A stretch of 64,000 bases of DNA from Lineus longissimus (Eukaryota; Nemertea; Pilidiophora; Heteronemertea; Lineidae), in NCBI RefSeq assembly GCF_910592395.1, contig NC_088326.1, positions 12,901,001 through 12,965,000 of the forward strand, given 5' to 3'. The notes beneath the pieces are model-generated. The model ran no database searches and was not told the DNA's origin. It saw only the letters and a program-made list of their open reading frames with translations. The position numbers and the translations under genes are program-made. Shown one piece after another: positions 50,950 through 62,286 of this stretch (positions within the stretch are counted from its first letter, which is position 1; each line of letters begins with the position of its first letter).

Positions 50950-50955
50950 AATAAA
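50950..50955 (+). promoter_or_regulatory. poly(A) signal AATAAA for factor B, proximal
   Basis: 55 nt after the stop codon; a duplicate lies at 51136-51141. Confidence 0.75.
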
Positions 50956-51135
50956 AAACGTCATTACGTCATGAATACCATAGCCAATCAGAGGCTTACA
51001 AGGCGATACACAGACATAAGGGCATACTTGCAGTGGATCAAAGGTATTATGACGAATGACACAAAAGCAAGGGAATAAAGTAGTCGCCCGTTATTTTAAG
51101 GCGCATGTTACAATGCTCCTGTCTATAAGAAGAAC

Positions 51136-51141
51136 AATAAA
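51136..51141 (+). promoter_or_regulatory. poly(A) signal AATAAA, duplicated distal copy
   Basis: It arose with the 183-bp duplication; use of it would give a longer 3' UTR. Confidence 0.6.
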
Positions 51142-51184
51142 AAACGTCATTACGTCATGAATACCATAGCCAATCAGAGGCTTA

Positions 51185-52125
51185 CAAGGCTTTTGCAGGA
51201 TAAATCACTCTGTTGACCAGAGTGAACATAAATGACTACTTTCTGGTACAAATGCTAATTTATTGCATCCTTCATCCAAGTAATATATTTATATATGACT
51301 GGCACATAGTATACACTAGAACATGTAAAAAGATTTTTCGCAATGGCTATTCAGCGGGTCATAACTAAGGTAAGCGAGGAGAACTTCTTTTATCCAAGTG
51401 AATCTGGAATTGATTGAGCGACCCGGATACTGTTACGTCACGCCACCCAATCTCCCAGTCTCGTCGTTGGTAACAGTTGCTTAGTAAACTGTTTACTAGT
51501 GTATACATTTGGCCACTTCCGGTTGGTCTCTTTCGGTTAGAGGCAGCAGAAAGCAGCTAGTCGTCTCATTGGGAGATTGTACGCCACCCTCTGTTGAGCG
51601 GAAGTATGCACATTATATTTTTCATGACGAAAGAAAAAAACTTGCAATTTCTTTCAGGATAATAAGTAAGCCATTTTATTCTCGAATCATTCATAGAAAG
51701 AACATAAAAACGTCGAGTGGTTTGTGTACATATCAGAGAGGTTCAGATCCCGATCTGGGAACGAGGTTGCATTTTCACGACGGATACCTCGATGTTGTTG
51801 GAAATGCCACAAAGCCAACTGTCTTTTGTGTAGGACAAAGACAGGAAACAATAAATTGACTAGAAGAGTTCAACCAGAGAAAAAGTTAACTCGACCTCGG
51901 ATCAAAGTTTTAACCTCTCTAATATTTCGACGTTCCCGTTTTTATCACCTGTCCTAACTTAAAGGCAAGGTTTGTTTGAGTATATTGTTAACAAGTGGCT
52001 CGCTAACAATAACTAATTGACATGGTCATAGTGCAGTCAATGCACACGCCAACGCGATGCAAACTGGCATGGTTGGTGTTGTCACATCGCATGATAATAA
52101 AGCGGCAGTGTCAAAATGTATTTAA
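51185..52125. other. no gene seen downstream of factor B
   Basis: A 116-codon frame at 51509-51859 lacks an ATG and splice support. Nothing else is recognised. Confidence 0.4.
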
Positions 52126-52886
52126 AGCTAACATGCATGTATAAAACCTTAACGGCCAAGTTAGAAAACACAAACGCCGACCACCAAACAACCAACTGCA
52201 CTTGAAACATGATAGACACCCAGCTACTGGTCTCACTTGACTGCACAAACAACAAGTTCATTGAAGAGACAAGTCACAGAAGAAAAAATGAAAAAATATT
52301 CCTCGAGCGGGTTCGAACTCGAAACCCTCGCCACATGATCCTTGCCGTCTAACCCACTATGCCATGAGGCCGTTAAAGTAAACGCTCATATTTTACAGGT
52401 TTTGATTTCACGTAAACAAGCTTCATAGAATGGCGTCTTTTGTGCACATGTCCTATTTTGAGTTTTAAAGTGGCCTTAAGAAGTTAATATTGGCAAAGTG
52501 AATTCATGAGATACATAATCAGGAGATGAACATGACACCCTCTGATGATTATAGGAGCACGCAGCTATTTTTCGAGTTTTAAAGATGCAAAACAATTTCC
52601 CGTTTTGCTAGTATTAAAACCATGGGTGACTTGAGGAACTGTCTGATGAAGTGGTGTTCGATTTCAAACGATGGTCGTGCGAGATCGCAATGGCCACCTA
52701 TGCTCATATCAGCGCACCACTACCAGTGGCCCTGTTGTTGAATACGGTAGCGCCACTGCGGCCGGCTGGTAGTCTATCATATCTGAGAGCGTTCGCAACA
52801 TGACTGACCGGTCGTTAAAAACATTGCGGACGGGCGTTAGTGTTTTCTAACTTGGCCGTTAGGGTACTTATGCATGCATGTCAGCT
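52126..52886 (-). mobile_element. inverted-repeat element with tRNA-like core, copy B
   Basis: It is related to copy A along its length, with ends AGCTAACATGCATG... and ...TGCATGCATGTCAGCT. The tRNA-like core at about 52303-52378 (minus) has TGGCATAGTGGGTTAG and GTTCGAACCC. It carries an extra ~70 bp near 52700-52790. Confidence 0.75.
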
Positions 52887-52892
52887 TCAAGG

Positions 52893-53158
52893 TGTTTTTC
52901 AGAAAGATCTGGCCAAGTGTACTTGGCTGACTTTTTGTCACTAAACTGTAACAGTGTGATCACAAATAGTAATGTTACACAGCCCTGGGCAGCCGGTGTC
53001 ATAGTTGACCGGCTTTAGTTGACACCGTGAAAGAGCATCGGTTAGATACCCTAAAGAAAATCAAATGTGGTGCAACACCACTAACTTTTCGTAAATGTGA
53101 TCTGGTCAAGTCCCTGAGTTCAACAAAGTATCTTTGGCCAGAACGATATGAAAAACAC
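52893..53158 (+). mobile_element. short inverted-repeat element, family T2, copy 4
   Basis: GTGTTTTTCAGAAAGATCTG start and TTTGGCCAGAACGATATGAA end; it begins six bases after the tRNA-cored element. Confidence 0.85.
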
Positions 53159-53367
53159 TTCATTAAAGTACATGTACGTACACAGGTATTTACATTATTT
53201 AAAATCTTAACTTCAAGTTCAAATTTCAAATCTTGAATGAACGAGCCTCGACTTATAATCCATGATCTGTGAATAAACGTTAACAAGTCAATTAGTGAAA
53301 GTCCAGGCTGTCAATCATTGTTTCTCTACATCTATTTGGGCATGCCAATCATTGTCACGTGGCCTTG

Positions 53368-54844
53368 TCAATTATCTAACGGTGTTATCTCCATCGTTAT
53401 CTTCCCATAATCTGGGGCATTTGGATTCCATTCTGAAATATAAGATAAAAACAAGAATAAAACGGTAGTACGTATAGATGTTGTCCAGCACCGGTGTAGA
53501 AGTTTAAATATTCCCTTGGAAAAAGTGTCCGGTGCTATTGTATATGTTGTCGGATTAAGATATGGTTATAGAAACTCCAAATTATGCGAGACTTCGTCGC
53601 TCAAAGCAGCAGTCATGCTGGCTAATTTCGCGGTTCGAATTCTCAACAGTTTCACTGTCTCCATCCCAAAGATACTGCGGCACCGTGTGGCGGAAGTGCT
53701 TGGACATTGCGAGGAATTAAAACGGTACTTTGAAGCACTTTTTGGTTAGCAAAATCCCACCAATATGTCGTCTTTATCAGTTAGGATCCTTGAGATTCCA
53801 TGGTTGTCCTCCAATAGTAATTTTCTCACAAAATATCGCAGTCCTGCTCGTGAGGATTTATCAACCTCTTCACTAAGTCACGTTACACTCTGCCTGCTGC
53901 ACTGATGTTTGGTAAGCGTATACTTTGGTCACTAATTCATGAGATCAGAAAACGGTACGGAAACGGATTACCGCCATATACACATATGTACTAAGATACC
54001 TTTTGATTTGCGAATTAATGGTACTGTCTGAAACAAACTTACCACACTTGCAGGGCCTTTCCTTTGGGACATCGCTTGATATTGCTGCAGTTAGAGAAGA
54101 AATTGCAAATTAGCTGGAGATGGAGGAGGTGATCAGTCTATTTGAAATATAAATTCTTGGTAACAGCTCACTATGTAAAACTAATGAAAAGAAGTCAACA
54201 CTTGTGTGCTTCTTTTTTCGTGCAAGCGTGACCTTTGAATTGTGATAACACCGACCCCCACGAACCAGCTTTTATAGGAGTCGATAAACCTAAACCGGGA
54301 AGGGCAAATAAACGTTGTGCATGTAGTGAGTGGAGTGCAATCCTGTAGAATGTGGGTACTTACTGCAGTCACACGCCTGGCCTGGAAAATGGAGCAAATA
54401 TTGTGATGATAACTGATGGAGTCAGAGCCAGTACGACCTATGTGGCAAATAGGTCGTCTAGGATGTGGCACATCAGAATGTCTGACTGACGCTTACCTTT
54501 CCATAGATAGATGGAGCTGTAAGTGTTATGTTAATTTCTGGTACTACGTCACATAATAACCTCTTGGTCTCAGTATGGCCAATAAAGCTTTCAAACCAGT
54601 AGGATCTATTTCATGATGGAGAGTAAGCACACTGAACAGCAAAACAACACTTGTCGTATACAAGATGAAATAATTGGTCAAAGGTTTTAAAAGGATAACT
54701 TTAAGTATTTTCGAAGGCCTAATTTCCCTGGTGAGATCTCCTGCTGCGGTCGCCAGGGCCAAGATAGGATTTGTCTGAATGATAAGTAAACTTACTGTAA
54801 ACAATAATGGAGAGAAACAAAAGCATCACCAAAACCGTCCTCAT
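53368..54844 (-). CDS. small secreted CxC peptide gene A (microexon family)
   Basis: Four exons in transcription order: 54796-54844, 54364-54381, 54043-54084, 53368-53432. All joins are phase 1 and lengths sum to 174 nt, giving 57 residues. Exon 1 is a signal peptide (MRTVLVMLLFLSIIVY) that starts directly at an acceptor (TTTCAG|ATG), so a non-coding exon lies upstream. Exon 2 is an 18-nt microexon coding SQACDC. Exon 3 ends ERPCKC. Exon 4 codes EWNPNAPDYGKITMEITPLD-N and stop; its acceptor follows a strong pyrimidine tract. The mature peptide is about 40 residues with two CxC pairs and an acidic tail. It matches no family I know. It shares exon plan and CxC spacing with genes B and C. Function unknown; secretion is inferred from the signal peptide. 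Exon 4 is the least certain part. Confidence 0.68.
54229..54317 (+). repeat. right half of repeat family T3
   Basis: Contains CGACCCCCACGAACCAGCTT, a matching TCGATAAACC, and ends GCAAATAAACG. It lies in an intron of peptide gene A. Confidence 0.7.
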
Positions 54845-57042
54845 CTGAAACCAAGATTTAAGTATTTTATTGGCAGATGTAGCTGTTTTTTACCAAGACC
54901 CTCTGACCTCAGAACGAGGTTAATCGTTTTTCCCAGTAATGATGGATATACAAATGGAAGGTATTTTGGAATGTCTGATTTACGACATATTCCAAAAGGA
55001 CCGGTCCCATGTGACGAGCGGAGCCGAACAGCTGCGCAATGCTGAGACCCATTTCAGGGGGCTCAACTTGATCAAAAAACAGATAGACATAATTTTCTTT
55101 ATAGAATGTATAAAAAAAATCGATCCTGTCCATCTCATTTACGACATCTTTTATCATTGCATCATCTTTTATCGAGCTATCATTGAAGTTTTCTACTATT
55201 GAAAGAAATACAACTGCTTTGTTATTAATACTAACGCAATAACGGCATCATTATACGCCATATCACCAAAAATTCAATTTTGTTCCAATTCAGCTCAAAT
55301 GGCGATAACACGCACGACGTGGCGATCATGTCTTCCGATGTAATTAAGAAAAATCACGACAGCCAGTAGAAAACAAAATGACAGTAATAATCTATTTACC
55401 TTTATTTCTGCTCGAAGACAATTCTCTCGACGTTAAACGAAACACCTGCTTTACTCGAACAGCCGTTTAGTATCGCGGAAAGATTCCAGAAAAGTAACGC
55501 TTATGGTGCATTGACACTTCATCATTCCTTTACACGGCTTCTGAGCATGCGCCAATTAGAGCGCTATGATTGGATGATATTGATATTCAAGGTTGTCAAG
55601 ACAAGTGAATAAGTTTCTTGAATAATTAGACCAGATTAGAAATGGAATGTTTGAAAATTAAGATCGCACGTTGTCAGATCGTTTTCGAGCGTATGAGGAA
55701 AAAAAAGATTCTGCTGCCGTATGTCGTCGACGGATTTTCGCATGGTATCTTCATCACGCATTCTGCCAAATCATTCAAGATAAAACTATACTAAACTAAT
55801 CAGTTAAAATATGCACAATCTGTCACAAGCTTCATCAACGCCCATCAAATGTTATCAAATGTTATCAAGGGCGTTGATACGACTTCAAGCAAACAGTATT
55901 AAAAACCATTACTATTTACATTGTCACGTAATTAACATAATTAACATTGCGTGACGTAGCAATCACGTGACGTGTGGACATTGCTACTCAATCAATGTGT
56001 CTGTTCATCGCGAAAATTAATGATTGCTGCCCTACGCAACATTTATGCTTATCCATAAAATCACCTAAAAACACACCAAAAAGTTCATATTTTATTTACA
56101 AAGATCATATTTTGTTATTTATTGAAACAGTGAACCGATTAATGAAAGAAGCTGGCACTTGTTAGGCATGTATACGACTGGAGACGCAGTAGATGACGTC
56201 GGATTATCAAAAATCTGAATCTCCGGGGAAGATGGCGGCACTTGATCGAATCCACGGTTTGAAATTTGATTTAAATGTCGTCACTGTGCGAGTTTGGGTG
56301 TTTGCCGACACTGTTCTTTAAGTCACTAAAGATAAAGCTACACATCGAAAGATCGGAAACCTGCCAGTCATGATATATTGCAGTAAGATTGATATAACAA
56401 ATTGGCTGATTTCTGATGTTAGACAAGGTTTCATATGACGTAATTATTATTATATCAATACTTAGATACATTGTGGGTTCGATAACACATTTCTCGTGAC
56501 CCTCGGCAGAGAGCTTCGCTAATTGCCAAGTCCTATGAACGAGATGGTCACGATTACTGGTACCTTTTGCCTGAGACCGGCCACGCAAACACCTCGACCG
56601 AATGTGAATCTCCTCGACCAGACGGAAGCTGGCCATTACCTCCGATTTGAGGCGATGGCGCACAACAATTACGCAAAAGGAATGGCATCCTTACGAAGAG
56701 CTGTGATTGAAGGAGGACGAAGTGTGTGAACATGGTAAAGTGTTTTTCAGATTGATCTGGCCAATGGTACTTGGTTGAACATGGCTGAATGTGATCTGGT
56801 CACAATCCAGTGTACCTTTGGCGAGAACGATATGACGAACACTTTAAATGCATTTTATCGGCGACGGCTTTTGAAGAATTCCATCATGCCTTTTAAGTTT
56901 ATGAAAGGTGAAATACAAGAGTCGGGCAAATAAGAAAAAGCGGCTTATGACACGAACTCTGACGATCGTAAGGTTTTCGAGACCTAAGAATTGAGGAACA
57001 TAAGTTGGAATGAAGCTATGAGTATTTGGGCGAGTTACTTGT
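54845..57042. other. no gene seen between peptide gene A and the GPCR
   Basis: It holds a short T2 element. AT-rich spacer includes the imperfect hairpin around 55840-55880. A frame near 56500-56650 resembles degraded transposon coding (AKSYERDGHDYWYLLPETGH) but I cannot place it. A leader exon for gene A should lie just above 54845. Confidence 0.4.
56739..56845 (+). mobile_element. short T2 element, internally deleted
   Basis: TGTTTTTCAGATTGATCTGG and GCGAGAACGATATGACGAAC termini flank only ~55 bp. Confidence 0.75.
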
Positions 57043-58263
57043 CTAGCGTCGTAGACAGCATTTCTGTATACGTTTTCCCAGAAGGAAAAATGTATTTTTC
57101 ACGTTGGACCGAAACGATGAACTACTAAGGCAGTACAGATAACCGTTAATACACATATTCAAATCGTTTAGAAAGAAAACTAACCACTGGATTATGAAGT
57201 TCATAATTGCCTCCTCACAGTTCCATTTATAGATAAAATCTGCTGTTACCATTAAGGGCATGTGGGCAGTTACGTGGGACGGACCAGTGAGAATTAAGAA
57301 CAGTAACGAGGTCAAGACACACATGAGAGTGACTTGACGATCTTTGGCGTTCTGTCGTCGTTGTTTCTCATCGCCTCCCATCTGCTGCCGAGATTTGGCC
57401 GAGATTCTCATGGTTATTATGATTGTGCAGTTATTCACAATCAATGTCGCGAAAGGTAAAAACCCCTGTAAGACGTTGTTTTTCCATCCCATGTACCCAT
57501 CCGGGGCGATTGTATAGCACCGACCTTTGTAATGTATTGTAAAGAGTAAGTAATCAAGGTTTAACGTAAGACAACAAAAAAATGTTATGATTACCGCGAC
57601 GAGACCTCTTCCTGGGGAAAATAGTGTCACAGCTCTAAACGGGAGTGCCACGGCGACAACACGTTCAATTGACAGCAACACCAACAGGTAGATGGTAAAG
57701 GTAACGAATGTGTCATACACTAACATCTGAAACCTACAAAACAAGTTGTTCATTTTTATGGAGGATCTGATCCATTGATACCCGAACCTTATCGTGAGGT
57801 AAAATGATTCACAGACCGCCAGCGTCGAAATGTATATGAACGCCGAACTCTTGCGAATCTTCGGCAAGGAACCTAAAAGAACTAACCCATTTCCGACGTA
57901 GCACGTTGGAAGCAACATGAAATCGACATTGCTACTAACAAAACTGTGAAACTTCAGAGCACGTCTTAAATGTGGTTCGGTCCGGAATCTACTCGTGTCG
58001 CACAGAATCTTTCTTCCTGGTATAGCTGGAACGTTTTGAACGGTCGTCAAACGCATGGTTGTGTTATTATTTGGATAACTCATGCTGGCGTAGATTTCCT
58101 GGCCGCCATTTTGGATAGTCACGGACCCGACGTTCCTCCCGCAGCATGCAGTGCCAAGGATGATAAACAAAACATATGCTTTGAATATCGGAACAACGTA
58201 GTTGAGAGAAGAACAGCTTCTGCGGTCGAAGCGGGCATAAAGGACAATGAAACACCGCATCAT
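57043..58263 (-). CDS. class A (rhodopsin-like) GPCR, peptide-receptor type, single exon
   Basis: A 406-residue intronless protein. A hydrophobic N-terminus (~20-41) may be a signal peptide; N66/N67 are glycosylation sequons. Seven membrane segments follow from ~108. Landmarks: Asn125 (GN, 1.50), Cys176 (3.25) with Cys249 in loop 2 for the conserved disulfide, ERV at 200-202 in place of DRY, Pro270 (5.50), Pro328 (6.50), and NGYLY at 373-377 in place of NPxxY. The end of TM7 (LNDLNMCINGYLYCLSSSSF) resembles invertebrate neuropeptide receptors such as the FMRFamide type. Unusual points: Glu152 where Asp 2.50 is nearly universal, and no Trp in TM4. It should signal through G proteins at the cell surface; the ligand is unknown. 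It lies between peptide genes A and B on the same strand. Confidence 0.88.
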   Translation of the reverse strand: MMRCFIVLYARFDRRSCSSLNYVVPIFKAYVLFIILGTACCGRNVGSVTIQNGGQEIYASMSYPNNNTTMRLTTVQNVPAIPGRKILCDTSRFRTEPHLRRALKFHSFVSSNVDFMLLPTCYVGNGLVLLGSLPKIRKSSAFIYISTLAVCESFYLTIRFGYQWIRSSIKMNNLFCRFQMLVYDTFVTFTIYLLVLLSIERVVAVALPFRAVTLFSPGRGLVAVIITFFCCLTLNLDYLLFTIHYKGRCYTIAPDGYMGWKNNVLQGFLPFATLIVNNCTIIITMRISAKSRQQMGGDEKQRRQNAKDRQVTLMCVLTSLLFLILTGPSHVTAHMPLMVTADFIYKWNCEEAIMNFIIQWLVFFLNDLNMCINGYLYCLSSSSFRSNVKNTFFLLGKRIQKCCLRR

Positions 58264-59434
58264 TTTGCTCTACAAGGAGTCAACTTCAGAGCAAAAGTAA
58301 TATGAATTACTACTTTCAGAAAACCGGTTGAAAAACTTCCTCTGTAAACTTTAACCGTGTGCACTCCTTCTGCGACATTGAATACTCGTGCAGAAGTCTT
58401 AGAAAAATGGCACATGCGAGGTTTCACGTGAGTCTTTTCGGATTTGAAGCTTGAAATGAATGAAATAATACGGTAAAACTTCATCGAACAAAAAGAGCGA
58501 AGGTTGTTCTCATTGTTATCAACAGCCTACACGTGACACCGCCAAGTAAAAATTGGAAAGGGCAGGACGACCGAATGAAATCAGCCAAAATGTCGTTAGC
58601 CGAAATTCTCGTTCTAAATTTGTAGACTTGACCAAGTTCAACAAGCCTTCCTCTTCTGCACAACACACGTGCGCAATTGAATCTGCTTGTTGCATTACTA
58701 GGTCTGAAACGATATGATATAATGATGCTGCTGTCTCATAAAAACGATTTGTTTGAAACATTAGCTAATAATGTAGCTTCAGGCACTTTTGTAGCCAAAG
58801 GTTGAGGACAGAATTACAGTAATTATTCCGCCTCAAATTCGTGTGGCGCAGGTTTTGTGTTTCCTCTACAACTACACATAACATACCATGTGATCACGAA
58901 TCGATCAAGAATAATAATATAGAAAACAAAACAATTCAACGATTTTATTTTGATCAGCTGCATTTTAATCAACAAAATACACAAAACATCGAGCGCGTGC
59001 ATGCGTCCGCTATTCCCCGTTTTCCTATTCTAGTTTTTGATATCTTGGTCGATTCGATTCTTTCTTGGTAGAGCCGGCGCCATCATGATATGGCCGACGC
59101 CATCTTGGTGAGACCGACGCTATCGTTGATGCATTACTTAAGAGTTGATATCGAATGTCATAATTTTTACAACTGCAATCCCGTCAGTAGATTCCCACTC
59201 TAAAAAGGAAATTCAACCGGTCATATACAAGCTTTGTGTTTGTGAAAGGATGGCCTTGCCTGCTACATGTACCTGTTTCTACAACAGCTGTGGCCATGTT
59301 TATTATTTAGCTGAGCCTAGTCTATTTTGGGCGGAAGAGGTGCTTCATTTTACAGAAAACACCATGATTTAGGGGTTGCGGCAGTGCTGGTTTTGATAAG
59401 CTGGGCAGGAGTGATCATGCTCACGATAAAATAT
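58264..59434. other. no gene seen upstream of the GPCR
   Basis: Minus-strand short frames (58260-58484, 58519-58761) may be leader sequence of the GPCR. GCCATCATGATATGGCCGAC-type imperfect repeats occur near 59070-59130. Confidence 0.4.
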
Positions 59435-60447
59435 TTACAGATTTAACTCTACAAAAATGTTAATCATTCGTGGTCTATTGATTTGGCACTTTTCGATCCG
59501 TCGCAGACACCAGTCTGTGTCCCTCCGTAAGGTAATATTACAACGACCATTCCTTCCAATCCGACCTCCGAAACCTGCAATGGTCAGATCTGAATTTGCC
59601 CAACTTCCACCTCAACATAGGTATAAGATGGCGGCGAGGAGTTAATACTCACGACAGTTGCACACTTCAGTGTCATTCGCCGTCGACAGATCAGGAATTC
59701 CTGAAAGAACAAGAAAAACGTGCCAGTGCGACTGCAACTTGATCAGCATTATAATGTCTGCCCCCCATCTCGCAGTTTTTAAAATTCAGACCTAGCCTTA
59801 CACACGGCCTATTGTCTTTGAACAAAGCCCGCTCGCACTAAGGCCTAAATTCCCATTGTTCTACTGTCTTATCAAAGGGTGATCAGGGCAAATCTTGATC
59901 ACATCGACCCCCGCGAAACAGCTTTCATGGGGTCGATACGCCAAAACCGACAAAGATAAATAAACGCAAGGTGTAAATTGAGCGGGTTTTGATTGCAGCG
60001 ATCATGCTTATTCTGATTCACTTTGCTACTTACTGCAAGTACAGCCTTCACCTGTAAGAGAAAATCATTTAGAACTCTTCAAGATCTTGAGAGACAATTT
60101 CATCATTTACATATCAATTTGGTTCGGGTTCGTCAAGGATCAAGTGGCTCAATAATTCTCGAAAACGCTTTCTGCGAATTGACAAGTAATGACATTTGTA
60201 ATTTAACTTTATAACTGCTTTAACTAACTAGTAGATAACTCTATTTGCTATGAGATAGCCACATCATCATCTACACAGGCGCTACTGATTGCATCAGCAG
60301 TTACAAAAACAACGATTGCCATTTAGCGCGTATTAGTCACCATTGATGTCCATCTCCAGCCATGATCGAAGTGGTACTGCGCAGATTTCACTTACTGTGT
60401 CCGATTAAACCGACAAGGCACAGCATCAGGACCAAAACGATCTTCAT
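59435..60447 (-). CDS. small secreted CxC peptide gene B (microexon family)
   Basis: Exons in transcription order: 60396-60447, 60034-60051, 59653-59700, 59435-59574. Joins are phase 1; 258 nt give 85 residues. Exon 1 codes MKIVLVLMLCLVGLIGH, a signal peptide that begins right at an acceptor (TTTTCCAG|ATG); a likely 5' exon ends at a GTAGGT donor near 60822. Exon 2 is an 18-nt microexon coding SEGCTC. Exon 3 ends TEVCNC. Exon 4, less certain, reads RFGGRIGRNGRCNITLRRDT and on through two more Cys to VELNL-stop; an alternative acceptor would extend it upstream to 59589 in the same frame. The mature peptide is basic with about seven Cys. No known family. The first three exons match genes A and C in order, phase and CxC endings. 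Confidence 0.62.
59783..59972 (+). repeat. repeat family T3, full-length copy
   Basis: AATTCAGACCTAGCCTTACA start, AAAGCCCGCTCGCACTAAGG, hairpin CGACCCCCGCG/TGGGGTCGAT, end AAATAAACGCAAGG. It lies in an intron of peptide gene B. Confidence 0.85.
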
Positions 60448-60518
60448 CTGGAAAATGGAAAAATAAGATTTCATTACGATTATTTGCACTGGCCGATTTA
60501 GGTCTATAGATCGCGACC

Positions 60519-60655
60519 ACCCTGAGAGGTTTGGTAGGGGGTCGATATTATTAAGATTTGTCCCTTATTAAGACCACAGAACAGTAGGAATTTAGGCCTA
60601 GGTGCGAGCGTGCTTTGTTTAAAGTCAGTAGACCGTAAGGTTCTGTAATTTTCAA
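60519..60655 (-). repeat. repeat family T3, inverted partial copy
   Basis: Reverse complement reads AAAGCACGCTCGCACCTAGG, then AATATCGACCCCCTACC. Confidence 0.7.
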
Positions 60656-61860
60656 ATGAAACAAACATTATATTACACTGATGCATAACTGACTTTGTGA
60701 TCTTAATGCAATTTAAGAACATTCGATGCCAACAAACTTATATAGATTACAGTGGAAATGCTGCTTTTCGCAGTAGACGTAGGGCGAACTTTTTCAGAAA
60801 TATGATGCTGTCTGGACCTACCTTCAGTGTCTATATATGATGCTAGTCGTGGAACTCTAGTATCCTCGCTGGATGAAGCAATGTATCTGAGGCTCCACGG
60901 TGAGAATATCGGCCGAAGTTGTTCAATGAAAATCTGGGCCTCCAATTGCTCCAAGATACGTAGTTCTTATAAAATACTCCCATGTAACGCTTCTGATAAG
61001 ACTTGAAATAGGTGATTATTCAAAATGGCGATTTCACTGTGCTGGTGAATATCAAGACCGCAGGCCAAATCCGCAAAGCTGTCTTTCGTGACAGTTTTTC
61101 AGTGGTAAGGAAAATACTCTTATCGTGATGAATGAGATGATAGCAGTTCCTACCAAATTATTCGCTGCACCTGAACGAGGTTTACTGACTTTAATCACGA
61201 GAATGTCTACTGATCATGTTTTGACTCCAAGGTGGTCGAACATGCTTCCGTTAGTCGTGCCACCTCGGAGGCATCCTTTCAGTTAAAAGTAGTTAAAATG
61301 ATTTTCTCGTTACAAGTATCAATGTCTCTGGTTTACGAACAACTACTTTTGTTTTATGTGAAGTAAGCATCTAACTTATCACGATAAGTGCATTTTACTC
61401 TGCACCCAAAATATTGTCAAAATTTCAAAAACTAAACCTGAATGAGGTCACGACCTAATTATCGTGAAGTCTCTGATGATGTCCACACAGTTCAGTGTGC
61501 ATCTGACACACCAAGAGTGGAGTGGTACGCCAGGGTAACATTGTCACGCAACCATATGCATTATCTGTGTGCATTACCTATATGCATTATCTGTGTGCAT
61601 TATCTGTATTTGACAGAACCAAGCCCATTATGATACACAAAACACAGTTTCTGAGCCTGTTTCAAATGTTAAAATGAGAAAAAGATGATATTATCTTAGG
61701 GGCGTATTTATGCCAGATGATGATGGGATCTATTCAGTGCTGTGATGTAGATGATATGCTCGAACGTGCGCATGCGTTGCTCTGGTAACATGGCGGCCAA
61801 ACCGATATTCTCCCGCCCTACGTGGGCGATTGAAATCATTCAAAAAGATACTGTACAGGG

Positions 61861-62010
61861 TCGTCCTGGATAAAAGGTCCCATTCTGAATCCAGGTGTAC
61901 ATGTCGTCCTGGATAAAAGGTCCCATTCTGAATCCAGGTGTACATGTCGTCCTGGATAAAAGGTCCCATTCTGAATCTAGGTGTACATGTCGTCCTGGAT
62001 AAAACGCCAT
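61861..62010. repeat. 43-bp minisatellite, 3.5 units
   Basis: Units start at 61861, 61904, 61947 and 61990. The unit is TCGTCCTGGATAAAAGGTCC followed by CATTCTGAATCCAGGTGTAC and ATG. Confidence 0.95.
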
Positions 62011-62213
62011 TATCTGCATCCGGGGTGCATAAGGGAAAATAAGGAACAGTCAAAGACAAAGAATAACTCAAACTCATCACATGTGTATTGCTACAGTGCA
62101 TTTATAATGTACAAAGAAATATCAAGCTGTGCTTTTGCGCCAATCGTCCCTGCCGATCATAAGGATTACACGTATTAATACATTTCATCTTCGAAATCCT
62201 GTACATGCAGAGT

Positions 62214-62275
62214 GCTTCTTAAAACTTGACACAGAGAATGTTTCCCGTACTAAGTTTTAAGAAACACCCTGTATT
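62214..62275. repeat. short hairpin with mariner-like ends
   Basis: GTGCTTCTTAAAACTTGACA at the left and the near inverse AAGTTTTAAGAAACACCCTG at the right, just past the stop of peptide gene C. Probably a tiny MITE in the 3' UTR or flank. Confidence 0.6.
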
Positions 62276-62286
62276 ATAGCAAATTA

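Larger units (their letters stand above)
50819..51184. repeat. 183-bp tandem duplication of the factor B 3' end
   Basis: The first unit holds the last part of exon 18, its stop (50893-50895) and an AATAAA. The second unit repeats the coding tail, the stop (51076-51078) and the AATAAA (51136-51141) with a few substitutions. The second copy lacks the exon's own acceptor and 5' half, so it is untranslated. Confidence 0.95.
60448..62286. other. spacer between peptide genes B and C
   Basis: It holds an inverted T3 repeat, a 43-bp minisatellite and a small hairpin. A minus-strand stretch ending at 60822 with donor GAAG|GTAGGT is a plausible 5' exon for gene B. No other gene seen. Confidence 0.45.

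Noticed and set aside
51509-51859. 116-codon plus frame after factor B
   Set aside because: Starts at TTG, no ATG near, no motif, no acceptor with correct context.
53516-53749. 77-codon plus frame inside peptide gene A's last intron
   Set aside because: No ATG (TTG start) and no homology.
53741-53845. Alternative last exon for peptide gene A after ACGAGCAG on the minus strand
   Set aside because: Open to a stop in the right phase, but the acceptor has a poor pyrimidine tract; the exon at 53368-53432 has a much stronger acceptor.
56500-56729. Frame with AKSYERDGHDYWYLLPETGH
   Set aside because: Looks like degraded mobile-element coding, but I could not name a family and no borders are visible.
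61730-62101. 123-codon minus frame
   Set aside because: It is the translation of the 43-bp minisatellite (repeated PGRHVHLDSEW-like pieces).
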